Shown in pieces: positions 1-12,680 of a stretch of DNA of 64,000 bases. Within the stretch, counting starts at the first letter, position 1. Each line of letters starts with the position of its first letter. This DNA is from Nissolia schottii (Eukaryota; Streptophyta; Magnoliopsida; Fabales; Fabaceae): NCBI GenBank assembly GCA_003254905.1, contig QANU01094918.1, positions 25,407 to 89,406 on the forward strand, given 5' to 3'. The notes under the pieces were generated by a model, which saw only the letters and a program-made list of their open reading frames with translations, made no database searches and was not told where the DNA came from. A program made the translations under genes and the position numbers.

Positions 1-990
1 AAATATAATCTATTGTCCTTACTAATAAAAACTTGGGCCAACAAAATAAAAGATTAAGCATTATAATATTAGAGTTTCACCCATTTTTAAATTCTCAATT
101 CATTGAAAGCTGCAAGCAGCTTCTGCAACGGTGCACTGCAACAGCGTGCCCTTGGCCCCTTGCCTCACTCCATTGTTAATCTTCTCTCCAATCAGCTCAA
201 GCAATCACATTTAAAAATTCATTTCATTTTCGGAACGCTTCTTGAGTCTTCGCAAGCATAAAGGACAAATTAAGAAAGCAATAAAAGTCTATTTCTCCTC
301 ACTCAATGTCTCAAGTCTCAACTGTCAACATGACAACAAATACTCACTCACTGCAGGTATAGATGTATAGAAATCATATTCATATAAATTGGACTATTAG
401 AGAATGAATTTTTATTTGTTAGGCTTTTATTTGCTTTGATTTTCAGTTTCGCAGTGATATAGAAATAGAATAGAAACAAAGCTAATTTTTGTTTTATATT
501 TAAACAAAGCTAATTTTGAACTTATAAATTTTATTTAAATATTGAATTTCTTGATTATTATAATTTGGCCCCCCTCATTAGTTGAATCTTGGCTTAGTAC
601 CTGTTTTAACCTGAAGTAACAGGTAAAAAAAATTAAAAATATCAATATTAAGATAAAAAGACCCTTAAACCCCTCTTTTTTAATCAAATTTTCTTTTTCT
701 TTTTAACCATCCATTTCTCTTATCTCTTCACTAAATGTGGTCGCCTCTCCTCCTCCTCCACTCACCGCTTCTGTCTTTAACTTCAACCACCACCTTATTC
801 AACACCTCTGCAGCATCGCTTTGTGACCCCATCCTCACTGCTTTGTGACCCAACATCCTTGCGCCACTGCTCTATGACCCTAGATACACATGCACCACTC
901 CTATTTCCTGCTAATCTCATCACATTGGCAGCGTTGCTAATTCTTTTCACAATGAATTTAGAAATAATGTTAGGTTTCCTCAAATTGAGT
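1..990. other. intergenic, no gene seen
   Basis: AT-rich sequence with short open frames only. I see no conserved protein, no RNA gene and no clear repeat boundary before the CACTA-type terminus at 995. A pyrimidine-rich stretch around 690-800 has no recognisable product. Confidence 0.5.
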
Positions 991-994
991 TTTG

Positions 995-1575
995 CACTAC
1001 AAGAAAGTTGACCATTACCGTTGGACTTCAGGCCAATGGTATTACCGTCGGACAACAAAATGTATCTGACGGTAACCGGTTCGCCCATAAAGAACCGGGA
1101 AAGAGGCATCAGATTACCGTAGGCAAATCACGCCGCCGATGAGAGCAATGGTAATTGTTTGTGGGAAAAGGTGCGAAAAACTTACTGTCGGTTGTTATCG
1201 ATGGTAAATATGTGAGGTTTAGTTTTAAAAAAATTACCGTCGGTTATAGTAGACGGTAAATTCCCACCAATGGTAAATTGCCACATATTCACCACGCATG
1301 TTACCATCGGGCTACACCGACGGTAACGTCCTCAAAATTTGCAAATTATGCAATAAATGTGGGTGTTTACCGTCGGCTGTGTCTGACGGTAACCGCCTTA
1401 GAAATACTAACCGGCACATCTTCCACTTCAAACCAGTCAAAAATATATCCAGTTACTGTCGAACTAATCCAACAGTAACCGCCTCAAAAATATTAGCCGA
1501 CACGTCTTCCATAATGTTCAAATCAGCCATAAATATATTATGTTACCGTCGGACTAGTCTAACAGTAATTTGAAA
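995..1575 (+). mobile_element. CACTA (En/Spm-type) transposon terminus with subterminal repeats
   Basis: CACTACAAGAAA begins at 995, the classic terminal inverted repeat of plant CACTA elements. It is followed for about 570 bp by many direct and inverted copies of an 8-mer close to TTACCGTCGG / CCGACGGTAA (for example near 1044, 1069, 1237, 1368 and 1543). These are the subterminal repeats bound by the transposase in this superfamily. The opposite end (TTTCTTGTAGTG) is not seen nearby, so this is one end of a truncated element, or the partner was lost. The candidate 3-bp target site just outside is TTG at 992-994. No transposase frame is visible. Confidence 0.72.
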
Positions 1576-1744
1576 ATTCGTTGCTATAAAAGTCCCTCCC
1601 CCTGTGGTACCCCACACTCCAACTCTTTCGTCCTCTCCAAACTCTCCCAAATTAACTTTCTCATACTCGTCACGCCACCACCACCATCCCTGCCACCCTC
1701 TCATCGGTGGGGATGGTGATGCGAGATGGAAAATGTGTGAGGCT

Positions 1745-1845
1745 CATCGATTATGGTGATGGTGATGCGATGGTGGAAAATGTTACATTCGCATCCACTC
1801 ATAACGTAGTTTTCCACCCTCGCATCACCATCACCATAATTGATG
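1745..1845. repeat. near-perfect 36-bp inverted repeat with 29-nt loop
   Basis: Positions 1745-1780 and 1810-1845 are reverse complements at 34 of 36 positions, separated by 29 nt. The arms are rich in GGTGAT and in ATG/CAT triplets. A partial third copy of the left arm lies just upstream, around 1705-1730. The shape resembles a young inverted duplication or a foldback that could give a hairpin transcript. No link to a known microRNA can be made from the sequence. Confidence 0.8.
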
Positions 1846-1923
1846 GAACATAAGGCCTGGTCAGCGAATCCCACGCTAGAGCTTCCCGCCTCCTCCTCGT
1901 CCTCCAAGAGCGATGACGAAGAT

Positions 1924-3160
1924 TGATAGGTGGAGTTTGTACCCTATTTTATTATTCTATAATTGAACATTGCTTACTAAAAATGTGTGGTTTTAATGCT
2001 TAATTAATATGTTTTTCACATTACCCTCTTTTGTGAAAAATTGAGAAAAATGCAATTTTAAGCATTATTTTATCTTAGAAATTAACGTGTAGATTTCTTT
2101 TGTTCTTTTTTAGTTTTCTATTTTAATTGCAGAAAATAAATTGTCAAGAGGATCATTGAAGATTTTAAGGAGATTTGATAAGATATAAATTTTAAAGAAG
2201 AGAAGATTTGGACCAATAAATGCAAGACTGAATTCAAATTCAAAAAGATCAGTAAAAGATCTGTTGAGGATTTTTTAACGTTGACATTTTCACGAATTTT
2301 TCTCCATGATGGAGATTGAATTTTGATTTGACGTCAAAGTTGTAGATCTATCTCTTAGCTTTAATTGGAGATTTGAATCACCTCAATCTGATATATGTAG
2401 CCGAAGTTATCTCGATTTTACTAACTATTGTGCTGAAAGTGCGAGATTTACACTCACTTTGTGTCAATCCTCTATAAATAACACATCCTCTCTCAACAAT
2501 TGGAGACAACTTCATACTCAACCTCTACTTTTACTTTCTGCACTTTTTCCTTTTATTTTATGCACTTTAGGTTTATGTTAGTAGTGCTTAGGTATTAGTT
2601 CTTCAAGGATTGTCGGAGCGCTCGCATTAACAACGCAAGCTCCCAACTATTTACGAATTTCTTTCGTTATTTTATTCAGGTTTGTTATTTTAATTCTCCG
2701 TTATTTTTCACTCTCTTCTTCTATTTATTTATTATGAGCCTTTATCCTCCACCCATAGAGGACTAGTTCCTTAATATCTTGCATGCGGTAACTCTAGACT
2801 AGGATTAATTCGAGGTCTTGTGCTTAATGTTTATTCATGATTTGTTCCACCCCTGATTAGTGATATAGTGATCGTATGTTATTAGTTAGGGTTAATTCTA
2901 GGTTGATAGATCTTAATGATTGTAGGGTTTATTGATTTAGGATTTGGGAACTTTTTGGGGAACTAATTAGATTTAATTAGGTTGTGCAATTGGGACATAA
3001 TTAATATGAGTTTTAAATACTAAAATCTTAGTTTTAATTCCTGTATTAATAAATGCTTAGGGGATTGACGATCGTAGTCTCTTAAGTGAATTGCGTATTA
3101 GTTAGAGATTTCAACTAATAAACAACATCCCCTCCTATGAATAATTAGGAGGTTTAACAG
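1924..3160 (+). mobile_element. truncated LTR of the 1.5-kb TGATAGGTGGAG family
   Basis: It starts TGATAGGTGGAGTTTGTACC at 1924 and runs parallel to the complete solo LTR at 54132-55595 for about 1.2 kb. Shared landmarks include the GGAGCGCTCGCATT segment and the stretch reading GGGGATTGACGATCG. It loses similarity near 3150, before the LTR 3' end, so it is truncated, probably by later insertions. There is no coding potential. Confidence 0.65.
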
Positions 3161-3416
3161 ATAAATATGACCGTACTTGGTGAATCCTAGATATGGGTTT
3201 AACATACCCACATAATCTTAGTATACCTTATGGGCCCCATCTTTAGTACCGCCAGGATTTATCCTGACGAAGCAAGATTGGACTTGTTCCTCCTTGACAA
3301 AGGTTAAGACTTGTCTCCCCTTGATACATTCATAAGCAAATACATAATTAGTATTATAAGTATTAAGTGCAAATATCACATAGAAGTACAAGTACACATA
3401 TATAATCTACTAGCTA

Positions 3417-6318
3417 ATCGTCTAGTTTTCAGCCATCCTCCCTTGGGAGGGTTCTTCCTCATGTAGCTCCTTTCCTTGTCCCTCGTCGAATCCTGAAGTC
3501 ATGGATTAGTGGGGTGAGAAAATAGCGCTCTCAGTGGGAAACCTTAGGGATTAGGGGATTGCTTATCCTCATTCACGCTTCAGGCCGCTCAGGGTTTTCT
3601 AGGTGTTACAGTTGTACTATATCCCTACTATTTATTGATATTCATGCTAAGCCTGAGCAGCTTTATCTAAATTATCTATGTGACTGGGGAACCTATTCTT
3701 CATTAACTAAGTCATCTGTTCTCTACCTTACTTCTTAAGGCACATATAATCACATAATTCACATAATCACATAATAAGCTTTAGTGTGCGTCCACTTATA
3801 ACCATGCCCATTTTAATTATAAGCTTCCACACATATCCCCTTATGTACAGTTGTATATCACTTAGAGCACATACTCAAGCTCAACCCCCCGTAGCGGTGG
3901 CCTACCGCCACAAGCTTCATTTTTGTCTCAGTATCGTGAAGACTAGGCAGCGCTTAACCTGAGTAGCTCACGATAGGAGAGTCCATCCTTATGCTAGGGA
4001 TAGCGAGGGGATCCTACCCCGTCCTTATGCTAGGGACGAGATAATCCCAGGGTTCAGCTTGCCTTTCCTACTGACTAGTGGCACAGCTAGGAAAAGAATC
4101 CTTTAACCTCATTCTTCTTTATTTCCTTTTAGGGACTTAGTAACGTCATGCCCTATTCCTTTTCCAGTCAACAGTCCACATATCCAGTCGCAGTTCATAT
4201 ATCTAGTCAACAGTTGACATATTCAGTCAAGAGTTCATACATCCAGTCAATAATTCATATAATCCATCAATAGTTCATATATCCAGTCAACAGTTCAATT
4301 TAGCATACTTGGTTCAATTAGTAGATCCATGTTGCAAGCAGTATGAAAAAATATGTTTAAGAAAAGTGTTTGTGTTCAGAAAATGACAAGTTTTGAAATG
4401 GGGATTCTGAACTTCAGTCAGGCTGCTCAGCGCACTGGCCGTTTAGCGTGAACCCTAGTCGCTCGGCGCTACCTAACGAATTTCAGCAACTAATTCCTGC
4501 AATTTTTTCCATGTTCCACAAGTTTCCTCGAAATCAATCTTCAAAATATTTCTTCCATCACTCATCATTCATTTTTAACAACAATAAACATACTTTGATG
4601 TTCCTAAACTCATTTCAATCCTAAATCCATACTTTCCTAACAACCAATTCATGAAGCACGTAGCACATCTGGCACCTATAACACATATTCACATCATTCA
4701 TACCATCAATTATATACTATCACTAACTTCGTATATAAGGAACATAATCTCATGCCTTGAACATAACAAACGTAGACCTAGCAACTAGTACCACAGACGT
4801 CTGATTTCTGTCAGAAATTAGCAATCATAAATCGGAGAGGTCCAAGACCTTATCCCAAGGTTTTTTTGTAGCCCTAAGATCATTTTTCATGTCTAAAAAC
4901 TCAAATTTTGAACCCCAATGCACGAAATTCCAGCTTTTCCCCTTTCTTCAAAATTACCATTTCGCCCCCGTAAATGCCCTGTTTTCTTTGGAATTTTTAT
5001 TCTCAAAAACCCAATAGACTCAAGACTTGTCCTTAAGGTTTTATATATTTATAAACCCATATTTTATGAAAATAAACCCAGTTTTTCAGCACCAAGACGT
5101 GAAATTCCCATTTTGTCCTTTTTCACAAAAACTCCGTTTTCTGCCTGTTTGCTGAGAAATTCATCGGGGACTCCAAAAATCATAAAACTTGACATCCCCG
5201 CTCAATTTTTCGTGTAGAACTCAAAAATAACATTAGTTTTTCATGATAAAATTCTCAGCATACAGATCCCTTCAAAATCGTGTCATATACCTGTTCCTGT
5301 CTTAGGCTTTCCTAAATTCTGACAGAATCACAGACAGCACCAGCAGATCCAGACAATCATCAACAACATATATATACCAAGGTCACATAAAAATAATCCT
5401 AACCACAAATATATCTAGCATAAAACATAGAACAAACATCATCATACATCTTAAGTCACATAGACAGTGATTATGTCAGTTTACCTATGTCTTACGGTTC
5501 CGGTGTTTCTTGTAGACTTCTAGCTTGCTTTGATGGCTCCTAAATATTCTTGGGCTGAATCTTTCCAAGCTTTCTATAGGGATTTTGAAGGCTTTTTTCA
5601 GGTTTAGGTTAAGGAATTTCTGAGGGATTTGGATTGGGTTGGTTGTAGGATGTGTCTGAGCCTTTGGCTTGGCAGAATAACAGTCAATTGTGTAATTGGG
5701 CAGAGCTTTGGCAAGGTTTCCAAATTTTCTCTCAATTTTCCGATTTTGGGGGTATTTATAGGCCTAGGGCCGAAATTCCCCTTTCCAATTTTTCCCTTGG
5801 GGCAAAATTCCCAAAATGCCCTTATTTTATCTTATTATACGTCCTTTTCATGAGTCATATGGTGACTCACCATGTTGGACTTTGACTTGGCCAAGTGGCC
5901 ACCTTCTTGGTCATGTATGGCCTTGTGTCTTGGCCACTTTTTGTGGCCAAGAATTAACGGGCTCCGGCAGATCAATTTTGATCAGGTTTTATCGTTTTTG
6001 GTCCTGGTACTTCGTGTACGGCTGGCTGTTCTAAAAATATTTTGATCACGTCTTTGTGATCCCCTAATTTTTCCAAGTAATATTCTAGGTTCATTTGAGG
6101 TGTTTGTAAATTGTCGTCTGTATCCGTACCTTTTACGAGTACTTTGGACGCGCGGTTGTACTCAGACGACAAAAAAGGTTTATTCTAGTGTCTGCAAAAT
6201 TTCTCGAAACTGAGCAGAATTTCTTCTACAGACATTTTAATCTATCAATTAGTGCAAGACCTTATTTCCCCTATTTAATTTGGTAAATCTTTACTAAGGG
6301 AAAAAGCAGGATGTTACA
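3417..6318 (-). mobile_element. large non-coding LTR, minus strand (family TGTAACATC)
   Basis: Its minus-strand 5' end is the GGATGTTACA ending at 6318 (reads TGTAACATCC on the minus strand, then GCTTTTTCCC). It is collinear with the minus copy at 60440-63216 through several landmarks: the GAGAAAATAGCGCTCTC stem (3516-3531), the CACATAATCACATAAT run, the GCTCAGCGC motifs (4427-4470) and the conserved ATTCATCGGGGACTC block near 5158. The minus-strand 3' end is not clear. A possible degenerate terminus lies at 3198, with ATGGG at 3193-3197 repeating the ATGGG after 6318, but that is weak. Frames such as 4918-5217 have no recognisable domain. Confidence 0.6.
3985..4037. repeat. two tandem hairpins with covarying arms
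   Basis: Two units share the loop TTATGCTA but have different arms: ATCC/GGAT (3985-4001) and GTCC/GGAC (4021-4037). The changed base pair stays complementary. They sit in the minus-strand LTR ending at 6318 and correspond to hairpin arrays in other members of the family. Confidence 0.55.
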
Positions 6319-6888
6319 ATGGGGAGGGCTCGGGTTTGAAGGGAAAATTTTGCTCAAAATTGTTACGTGTTGGTCGTGTTTGGTTATTAACTATTCAGTT
6401 ACGCACGCGAAAAATTAACGAACGATATAAAAGTTATGTAAACATAAATACACACCAATTAAACACCTAAAATAAGGAATTTAAGTTGATCTTAGGTTCT
6501 CGTAATTTTTCCCTCATAAGAGTGTATCTTACAGGTACCGCCAATACGTGCTTAAATTCTGGTAACGACTGAAAATCATTACGAAAAATCACTTAAACAT
6601 TAAAACACATTTTACAAACAATTCTAATGAGGAATTTAATTTTAATATAAGGTACTCGTAACTTTCCTCTCGTGATAGTGTTTTTTTACGGGTACCTTCG
6701 ACACGTAATTAAATTCTGACGACAATCGAAAATCGATTCGGATCTTGCTAAATCCGGCGAGATCACAAAACCATTATTTTGACTGGTATTTTATGAAAAA
6801 GAATTATGATTAAATTTTTCAGTCTAATTAAATGGGTTTGTTTATATTAATTACGTGAAATTCCTCCCAAGAAAAAGTGGGTGTTATA
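6319..6888 (-). mobile_element. 5' fragment of a second large LTR, minus strand
   Basis: The segment ends with GGGTGTTATA at 6888, preceded by AGAAAAAGT. This is the reverse complement of the family start (TGTAACATCCCACTTTTTC at 59633), with one substitution. Internal text such as the Thr-free, non-coding run around 6400-6480 is the reverse complement of 59860-60000. Its position beside the other minus-strand LTR end at 6318 suggests that one copy inserted into another. Confidence 0.55.
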
Positions 6889-7987
6889 GAAAATATATGG
6901 GAACAGGCATAAGGACACTCGACTTCCACTCTCCTGCCTATGTTGCTAGTTATAACTCCTATCCAATTATGAGATTTATTGATGATTAATGGTCAGGGTT
7001 ACTGGATACTATCCTCTATATGGGTCAAGTAACCCGTCTTAGTATACGTTGGCCCATCTAATCTATTAGGAGGTTTAAACCTATTCTAAGTGTTTATGCC
7101 CTAGCTACTAGCCCCTCAAACGACCACACAAGTTGTGGTAAACTTTCTCAATGTCTCGCTCAACCTATGCTAAGCCTGTACATATCTTGCAACCTCTCTC
7201 TCGAGTCTGAAGCAAGGATACAAACTACCCATATGGTGATTAGGCATATAAATAGTGCAAGCAAAATAGAGTAGTAAACATTAATTCAATAAAACCATAA
7301 TCAGATAAAGAGTAATAATTTTACAACATAAATGATGGAGAGTTGATGTCCATACCCTAACAAGAAGGAGTTTCGTTCATGCTAATAGAAAGAAATACAA
7401 TTGTGAAAGAAGAAGAGAATTGATACATAGAGGACACAAACAGATGAATTCCTTATTGATAAGGAAGTCAATGGAGTCTCCTTTGATCTTATAGCTCTTC
7501 TAGTGTTGCCTCTTTACTCCAAATTGTCTTCTTGATGCTTTGGGGTCTAACTATTTATGCTCTATTTATAGAGGAGCTGTCAAGGTTGAGAAATCCTTTT
7601 TTTTTTTATTTAGCGAAGGCCCATCGCTTAAGAGAGCATAAGGGCCTCTCAAGCGGTTAGATTTTTTCTTTGAAGTGTGATTTTTGTTTCTCTGTTGTGT
7701 GTTGGAGTATTGTAGGCATCATTGGAGCGCTCCCTAAAGCTTTTTCTTCATGTTTGCTTATCTTNATCCTAGGCTTCCCAATCCTTCATGGCTTCTTTCA
7801 ATAGACATTATTCACCTAGAAAACACCCAAAGACACATATTTCCACCTAACATGCTTAAATTGTTAGTTTATGTAACCTATGTGAAATTGTACATGAATG
7901 CATGCAAATGCAACCTAATATACAACTAAAATACCTAAAAACTACATGAATTAGCAAGAAAAATGAACTCTAATTGGAGAGTTATCA
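6889..7987 (-). repeat. probable LTR-like repeat, minus strand
   Basis: The right end reads AGAGTTATCA at 7987, the reverse complement of a TGATAACTCT start. The same start, in plus orientation, begins a second repeat at 8192. No protein domain is seen. A single undetermined base (n) lies at 7765. The left limit is a guess, set where the previous element ends. Confidence 0.35.
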
Positions 7988-8191
7988 ATGGTCAACAACC
8001 GCCAGTGATTCCCCCACTGCAGTTAGGCTCCTCATTAGTTGTTAGTATATCGCATATTTCTGGTAGAGTAGTAGTGGTAGGAGCAAATACTCACTTGGTA
8101 AAATATGAACAAACTTGTCAAAGTAACTCAAAAGTGCACAAACACAACTGCTACTCTAACAAGAGAACCTCCCACCCTTGAAGAACCCTAG

Positions 8192-9600
8192 TGATAACTC
8201 TTTAATTAGAGTTATATCTTTCATAGTTTGCATAGTGTTTTAGGTTCATTTCATACATTTTAGGATTAGTTTAGGTGTTTGGTTACTGATTTTTAGGAAT
8301 AAGGGCATCAAGAATAAGAGGAAACAAAAAGGGACTATGATGAACTATTTTTATTGAAATTTTTGCAGACTTTACACCTCAATAATGGACAACTACCAAC
8401 TCAGCTCCAACTAGAATGTTGTAGATCTATGTCTTAGCCTCAATTCGAGACTTGAATTACATCAATTGGAGGTCTATAGAGAAAGTTATGGTGTTTTACC
8501 CACTATAGCACCGACCTAACATAATTTTAATTCTGGTGCAGTCGGAGCTCGTTCGCCAAGTAGCTTGGAAAGTGCATTTTACTACTATAACTTTAGCCCT
8601 TGAGTGCCAGATCTACCGATCAAGCACGACTCAAACGCCAGGAACTCATTTTCAATGTTTTTTAACCAAAATTTGGCATATAGGTATAAATAGAACATGA
8701 TACAACTCACCCAAATCATCCAAACACATCAAAAAGAAGAAAAAAAATATTTTATAGTGAAGATCCTTAGAGGAGGAAAATCTCAAAGATTAGGGATTTC
8801 ATCATCATCATTCCTCACTAAATTTTTTTTATATATTTTTTCTTCTCTCAATTCTAATTCTCCACCATGTTTGCTCTTTCCATTATGAACTAATATCCCT
8901 AAAATAGGGCCTTGATGTAAACTAATTTTGATTATATTAGTCTGACTTGAGGTCGTTCAGTATTTGATTGTGTTCTTTAAGTTTTTCTCACTCTTCTTAA
9001 TTCTTTGACTAATTGGTCATTAATTAATTAAGTTCTTGTCTTTTATGCAATTCGAGAGAAGGAATACAAGGGTGCCCATGTGAGATTAACCACAATCTAG
9101 TTATAATTAGAGATAATTTGTACAGATTGTGCGGTTGTATGTAGGAGTTCACACTGCAATAAGGCTTCAAATAGGCTAGTTTACACTAACAGATTGGGTA
9201 TTCAGTCTAGGAGAAGGCAATTGCTTGACCTTGAGAAAGGATAGTAGTTAGGAAAGGAATCCCAACCATTAACTAAACCCATTAGGAACTGAATACCCAA
9301 GAATTAGATTGAAATAGTCATATTAGGTCAAATCGAGTTCCCTAGTTCATTCATTGCATTAAATGAAAACACAAATTTGTTGCATTTTAATTACTTAAAT
9401 TTTGTGAATATTTTCTGCATTATATAATTCAGTTCTCAAATAAAATGCTCAATTCCTTCCAATTTGTTTGTCTATTGATTATCTAAGTAATTAATCTGTC
9501 CTCGTGGGATAGATAACCCGAGTGTATATGATACTCGATTTTATTATTTATACGATATGGTATAATTGTTGTGATATTTCATATCACATAAGGAAAGGAA
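8192..9600 (+). repeat. probable LTR-like repeat starting TGATAACTC
   Basis: It starts TGATAACTCTTTAATTAGAG at 8192 and ends near 9600 after a run typical of plant LTR 3' ends (CTCGTGGGATAGATAACC, about 9502). No coding sequence is visible. The opposite-strand relative ends at 7987, only 204 bp away. I could not find a target duplication. Confidence 0.35.
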
Positions 9601-10116
9601 TGAAATAGGGAAGAAATATTCCTTTCTAATCTTTTCTATAACTCAAAGAAAAAAAAAGGAAAAGACGATTAGAAAGTTAGGAAGTAGAAATGGGAAAATA
9701 AAAGAGAAAGCCCTTTTTCTTTTCCTTTTCTGAGGATTTTCTTTCTTTGTAATTTTTTTCTTCAATTAAGTTTTTATAAACAAGTTCTTGTGCTTATAAC
9801 TCTAGAACCGAAACTTTAAAAAAAAAAAAGAAACATAAACACGACACTTAATCATCAAGTTCTTAACAATTTCTCTTCTACTCCTCACTCTAGAACTAGA
9901 ACTTGAATAAAAATAATTAAGTAACAAGGAAAAGTCAAACATTGGCTCTGGCAGTACAATATGTCAAGTAACTCTGTATATTACTCCATAATTCAAGTTT
10001 CTATACATTTGCTTTTGTGCACATCACTCTGGAACTGAAACTTGAAACTAATTTACAAAATTCATAAATTGACAACTCTAGTCCTATCTGTTGATAATTA
10101 AGCAACAATACAAGAG

Positions 10117-10152
<36 letters not shown>

Positions 10153-10744
10153 CTTAGGAGCTTCAATTATGTTTATGAGTCTCCACAAGATGAACCATTT
10201 TAGTTCCCCAGATTGAGATTATGCAACAAGGTGGACTCGTCAATTATTTGTTGTCAACAATGAAATCAAAAACCACCAAAAACACCTATCCATAAAGAAC
10301 TACATGACAAATAGATAGTCATGGTATCTTCACTAGATTTTGACCTATGTCATGAGATCATTAGGATCACTTTCCAATCATTCTTATCAACCTAATACAA
10401 GCAAGTCATAGAATCACCATATAGGTATAGCCTCAAAGGATTTATGACCATTTAGGATCACATTCTAATCATCCTCACCACAAGAAAACAATCATAATTC
10501 ACATAATGGAAGAAGACAAGTCTATGGATTAAAAACTTGAAACTCATTATCTCAATAAAAACTTCTAAACAAAGTCCCCTTAATTTTCATCAAGGATTCA
10601 AAATATGCAATTAGAATTCAATTATAGAAAACCTAATACATATTTACTTCATAAGCTTCACCAATTGAAGAAAAACCAACTTTCAAACCAGTCACAATTT
10701 TCCAAAACCTAATTTCACAAAAGAGTCTTGAAATGCCATAAATA
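9601..10744. other. intergenic; (AT)n microsatellite
   Basis: AT-rich DNA without a supported gene. A (TA)n tract runs at about 10119-10150. The last few hundred bases consist of A-rich text with many AAAC/CATAA runs. Confidence 0.5.
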
Positions 10745-11499
10745 AAAGGAATCAACTATCAAAACACAAAATTTCATAGCCTAGAACTATGAGGCACATA
10801 TGGCTGAATGCATTCCCTAAGAAACAACTCATGCAAAAACTCAATTTTAGACCAGACCCTCATCATCAAGGAACCTTAATATCATGCAAGGATCAATAAT
10901 TAATCACTAAAATAAAAATTTTCAAAGCCTAGGTACATGAAACACACATGGCCAAAATGCATACTCAAAACCTCACTCATTTAAAAACTCATTTTCATAT
11001 AAAACACTCTTCATAAATGAGACTTGGAAAGATGTGAAGATCAAGAATCCATCATCATTTCCTCAAGAAACATAAACCATCATCAAACTCTTCAAAAAAA
11101 ATACTTAACGACTCAAAACCTTCACTCTTCATAAAATCATTTTATAAAAAAAAACATGTGACAAGTAGTCTTAAAGCATCACAAGGAACTAGAATCTACC
11201 ATTAGTATCACAAGAAAACCACTAAATCAACTAGACACTTCACAAAACTCTTGTAAGACTCAAAGCCCTAACTTTTTGTAGAGACCTTTTTTGAAGAAAG
11301 CTTTAAGATGAAACGGTCTTAGAATCTCATAAGGAACACAAATATATCATTAGTTCAATATGAAAAGCAACCAAACATCAAATCACTTCACAAAGCTCTT
11401 CTAAGACTCAATTCTTTAAAGTCTTATAATGTAGGAAATATAAGAGGAATCTCTAAAACTCTCATTAATAGATGGGAAGCTAAATCAAATGTCTACTTG

Positions 11500-12680
11500 A
11501 CCATTTTTAGGTCAAAAGTCAAAACCATGGTGCTGAAATTTCATATTGGAACTACCGCAAAGATCAGGGCATAACTTCATCTGAAATCCAAACAAGGAAA
11601 AAAAATTCTATTTTACATGGAATTAAAAGATCTACAACTTTCATGAATACATCTGGAGCTAATTCGAACGTTTTGATCATCACAGAAAGCTAGAAATATT
11701 TTGACATTGATTGGAATCAAAAACACGATGTTCACCCATTGGTCCATTTTGGAAAGGCATAACCCAAATTTATATATATTTAATCATCCAATATCATATT
11801 TATAATAATCTAGGTTTTATTTTAGATTTTAGGATTAGTCTTCTCTTCCCCTCTCTTTCTCTTCTTTTTCTTCCTCTTTAGACACACTTGGATTGGTTTA
11901 TGCTTGTAACCTTCATTAGTGGAGGATTAGATTAAATCTTGTGCAAGGAAAACGCCAAGGACCAATTATTTTTTAAGGTTTTTATGTATTTATTTATGCA
12001 ATTCATATTTAGTTTCTATTCCTCTCTTTTTACACCTCTCACTTAGACTCCTTTGTTGTTTGACTATTGCGCGTCTAATTTGAGTGCTTAATTTATATAT
12101 GGTAAGATGATGTATATTTCATTCATGATTAGGGTAAATTTTAGGTTTGTATGTTACTACGATGTATTAATATTAGCGTTTCAATTTGGAGAAAATTAAA
12201 TCAATTGATTAATCGAACCTAAATTGGCAAGAGGAGTGGTTTAATGCCGATCTAGGATACATTGGTACAATTTATTCTTAAACTAATATATATTCATAGG
12301 GTTGCGATTATGGTTTACTAAGATAGAGGTTAGTCAAATCTCTAGTGCAATCGTAACTTGACTAGGATTATTTGCGATTGATTAGGCGATTATCTAGTTA
12401 ATGAACCAACAACTATATGTGAATTGACGTGAGTGACCTATAATAATAGTCCAAAAATATGCAGTCGAATACTTGTGTGGGTAACCTTTAGTTTATTTTT
12501 TCTTTTTTTTTATTTTCCTTGCAAACCAACAAAATCCCCCTTTTTCTATTGTGTTCATAATTGATTAGCAACATGTCCACATGAGAACGACCTGAGTTTT
12601 GTCATTAGATTACAAATTTATATTTCTGAATTTTTAATTAATTTGGGCTACTCAAAAATCGATACCAATACCTTAGGGTT
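11500..12680 (+). repeat. LTR-like repeat within duplication copy A
   Basis: This stretch has a pyrimidine-rich leader-like tract (about 11840-11880) and an end segment around 12540-12660 of the kind seen at plant LTR 3' ends (ACATGTCCACATGAGAACGA, then TCAAAAATCGATACCAATAC). No protein domain is present. Exact ends are not determined. The same sequence is in copy B at about 17880-19060. Confidence 0.35.
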
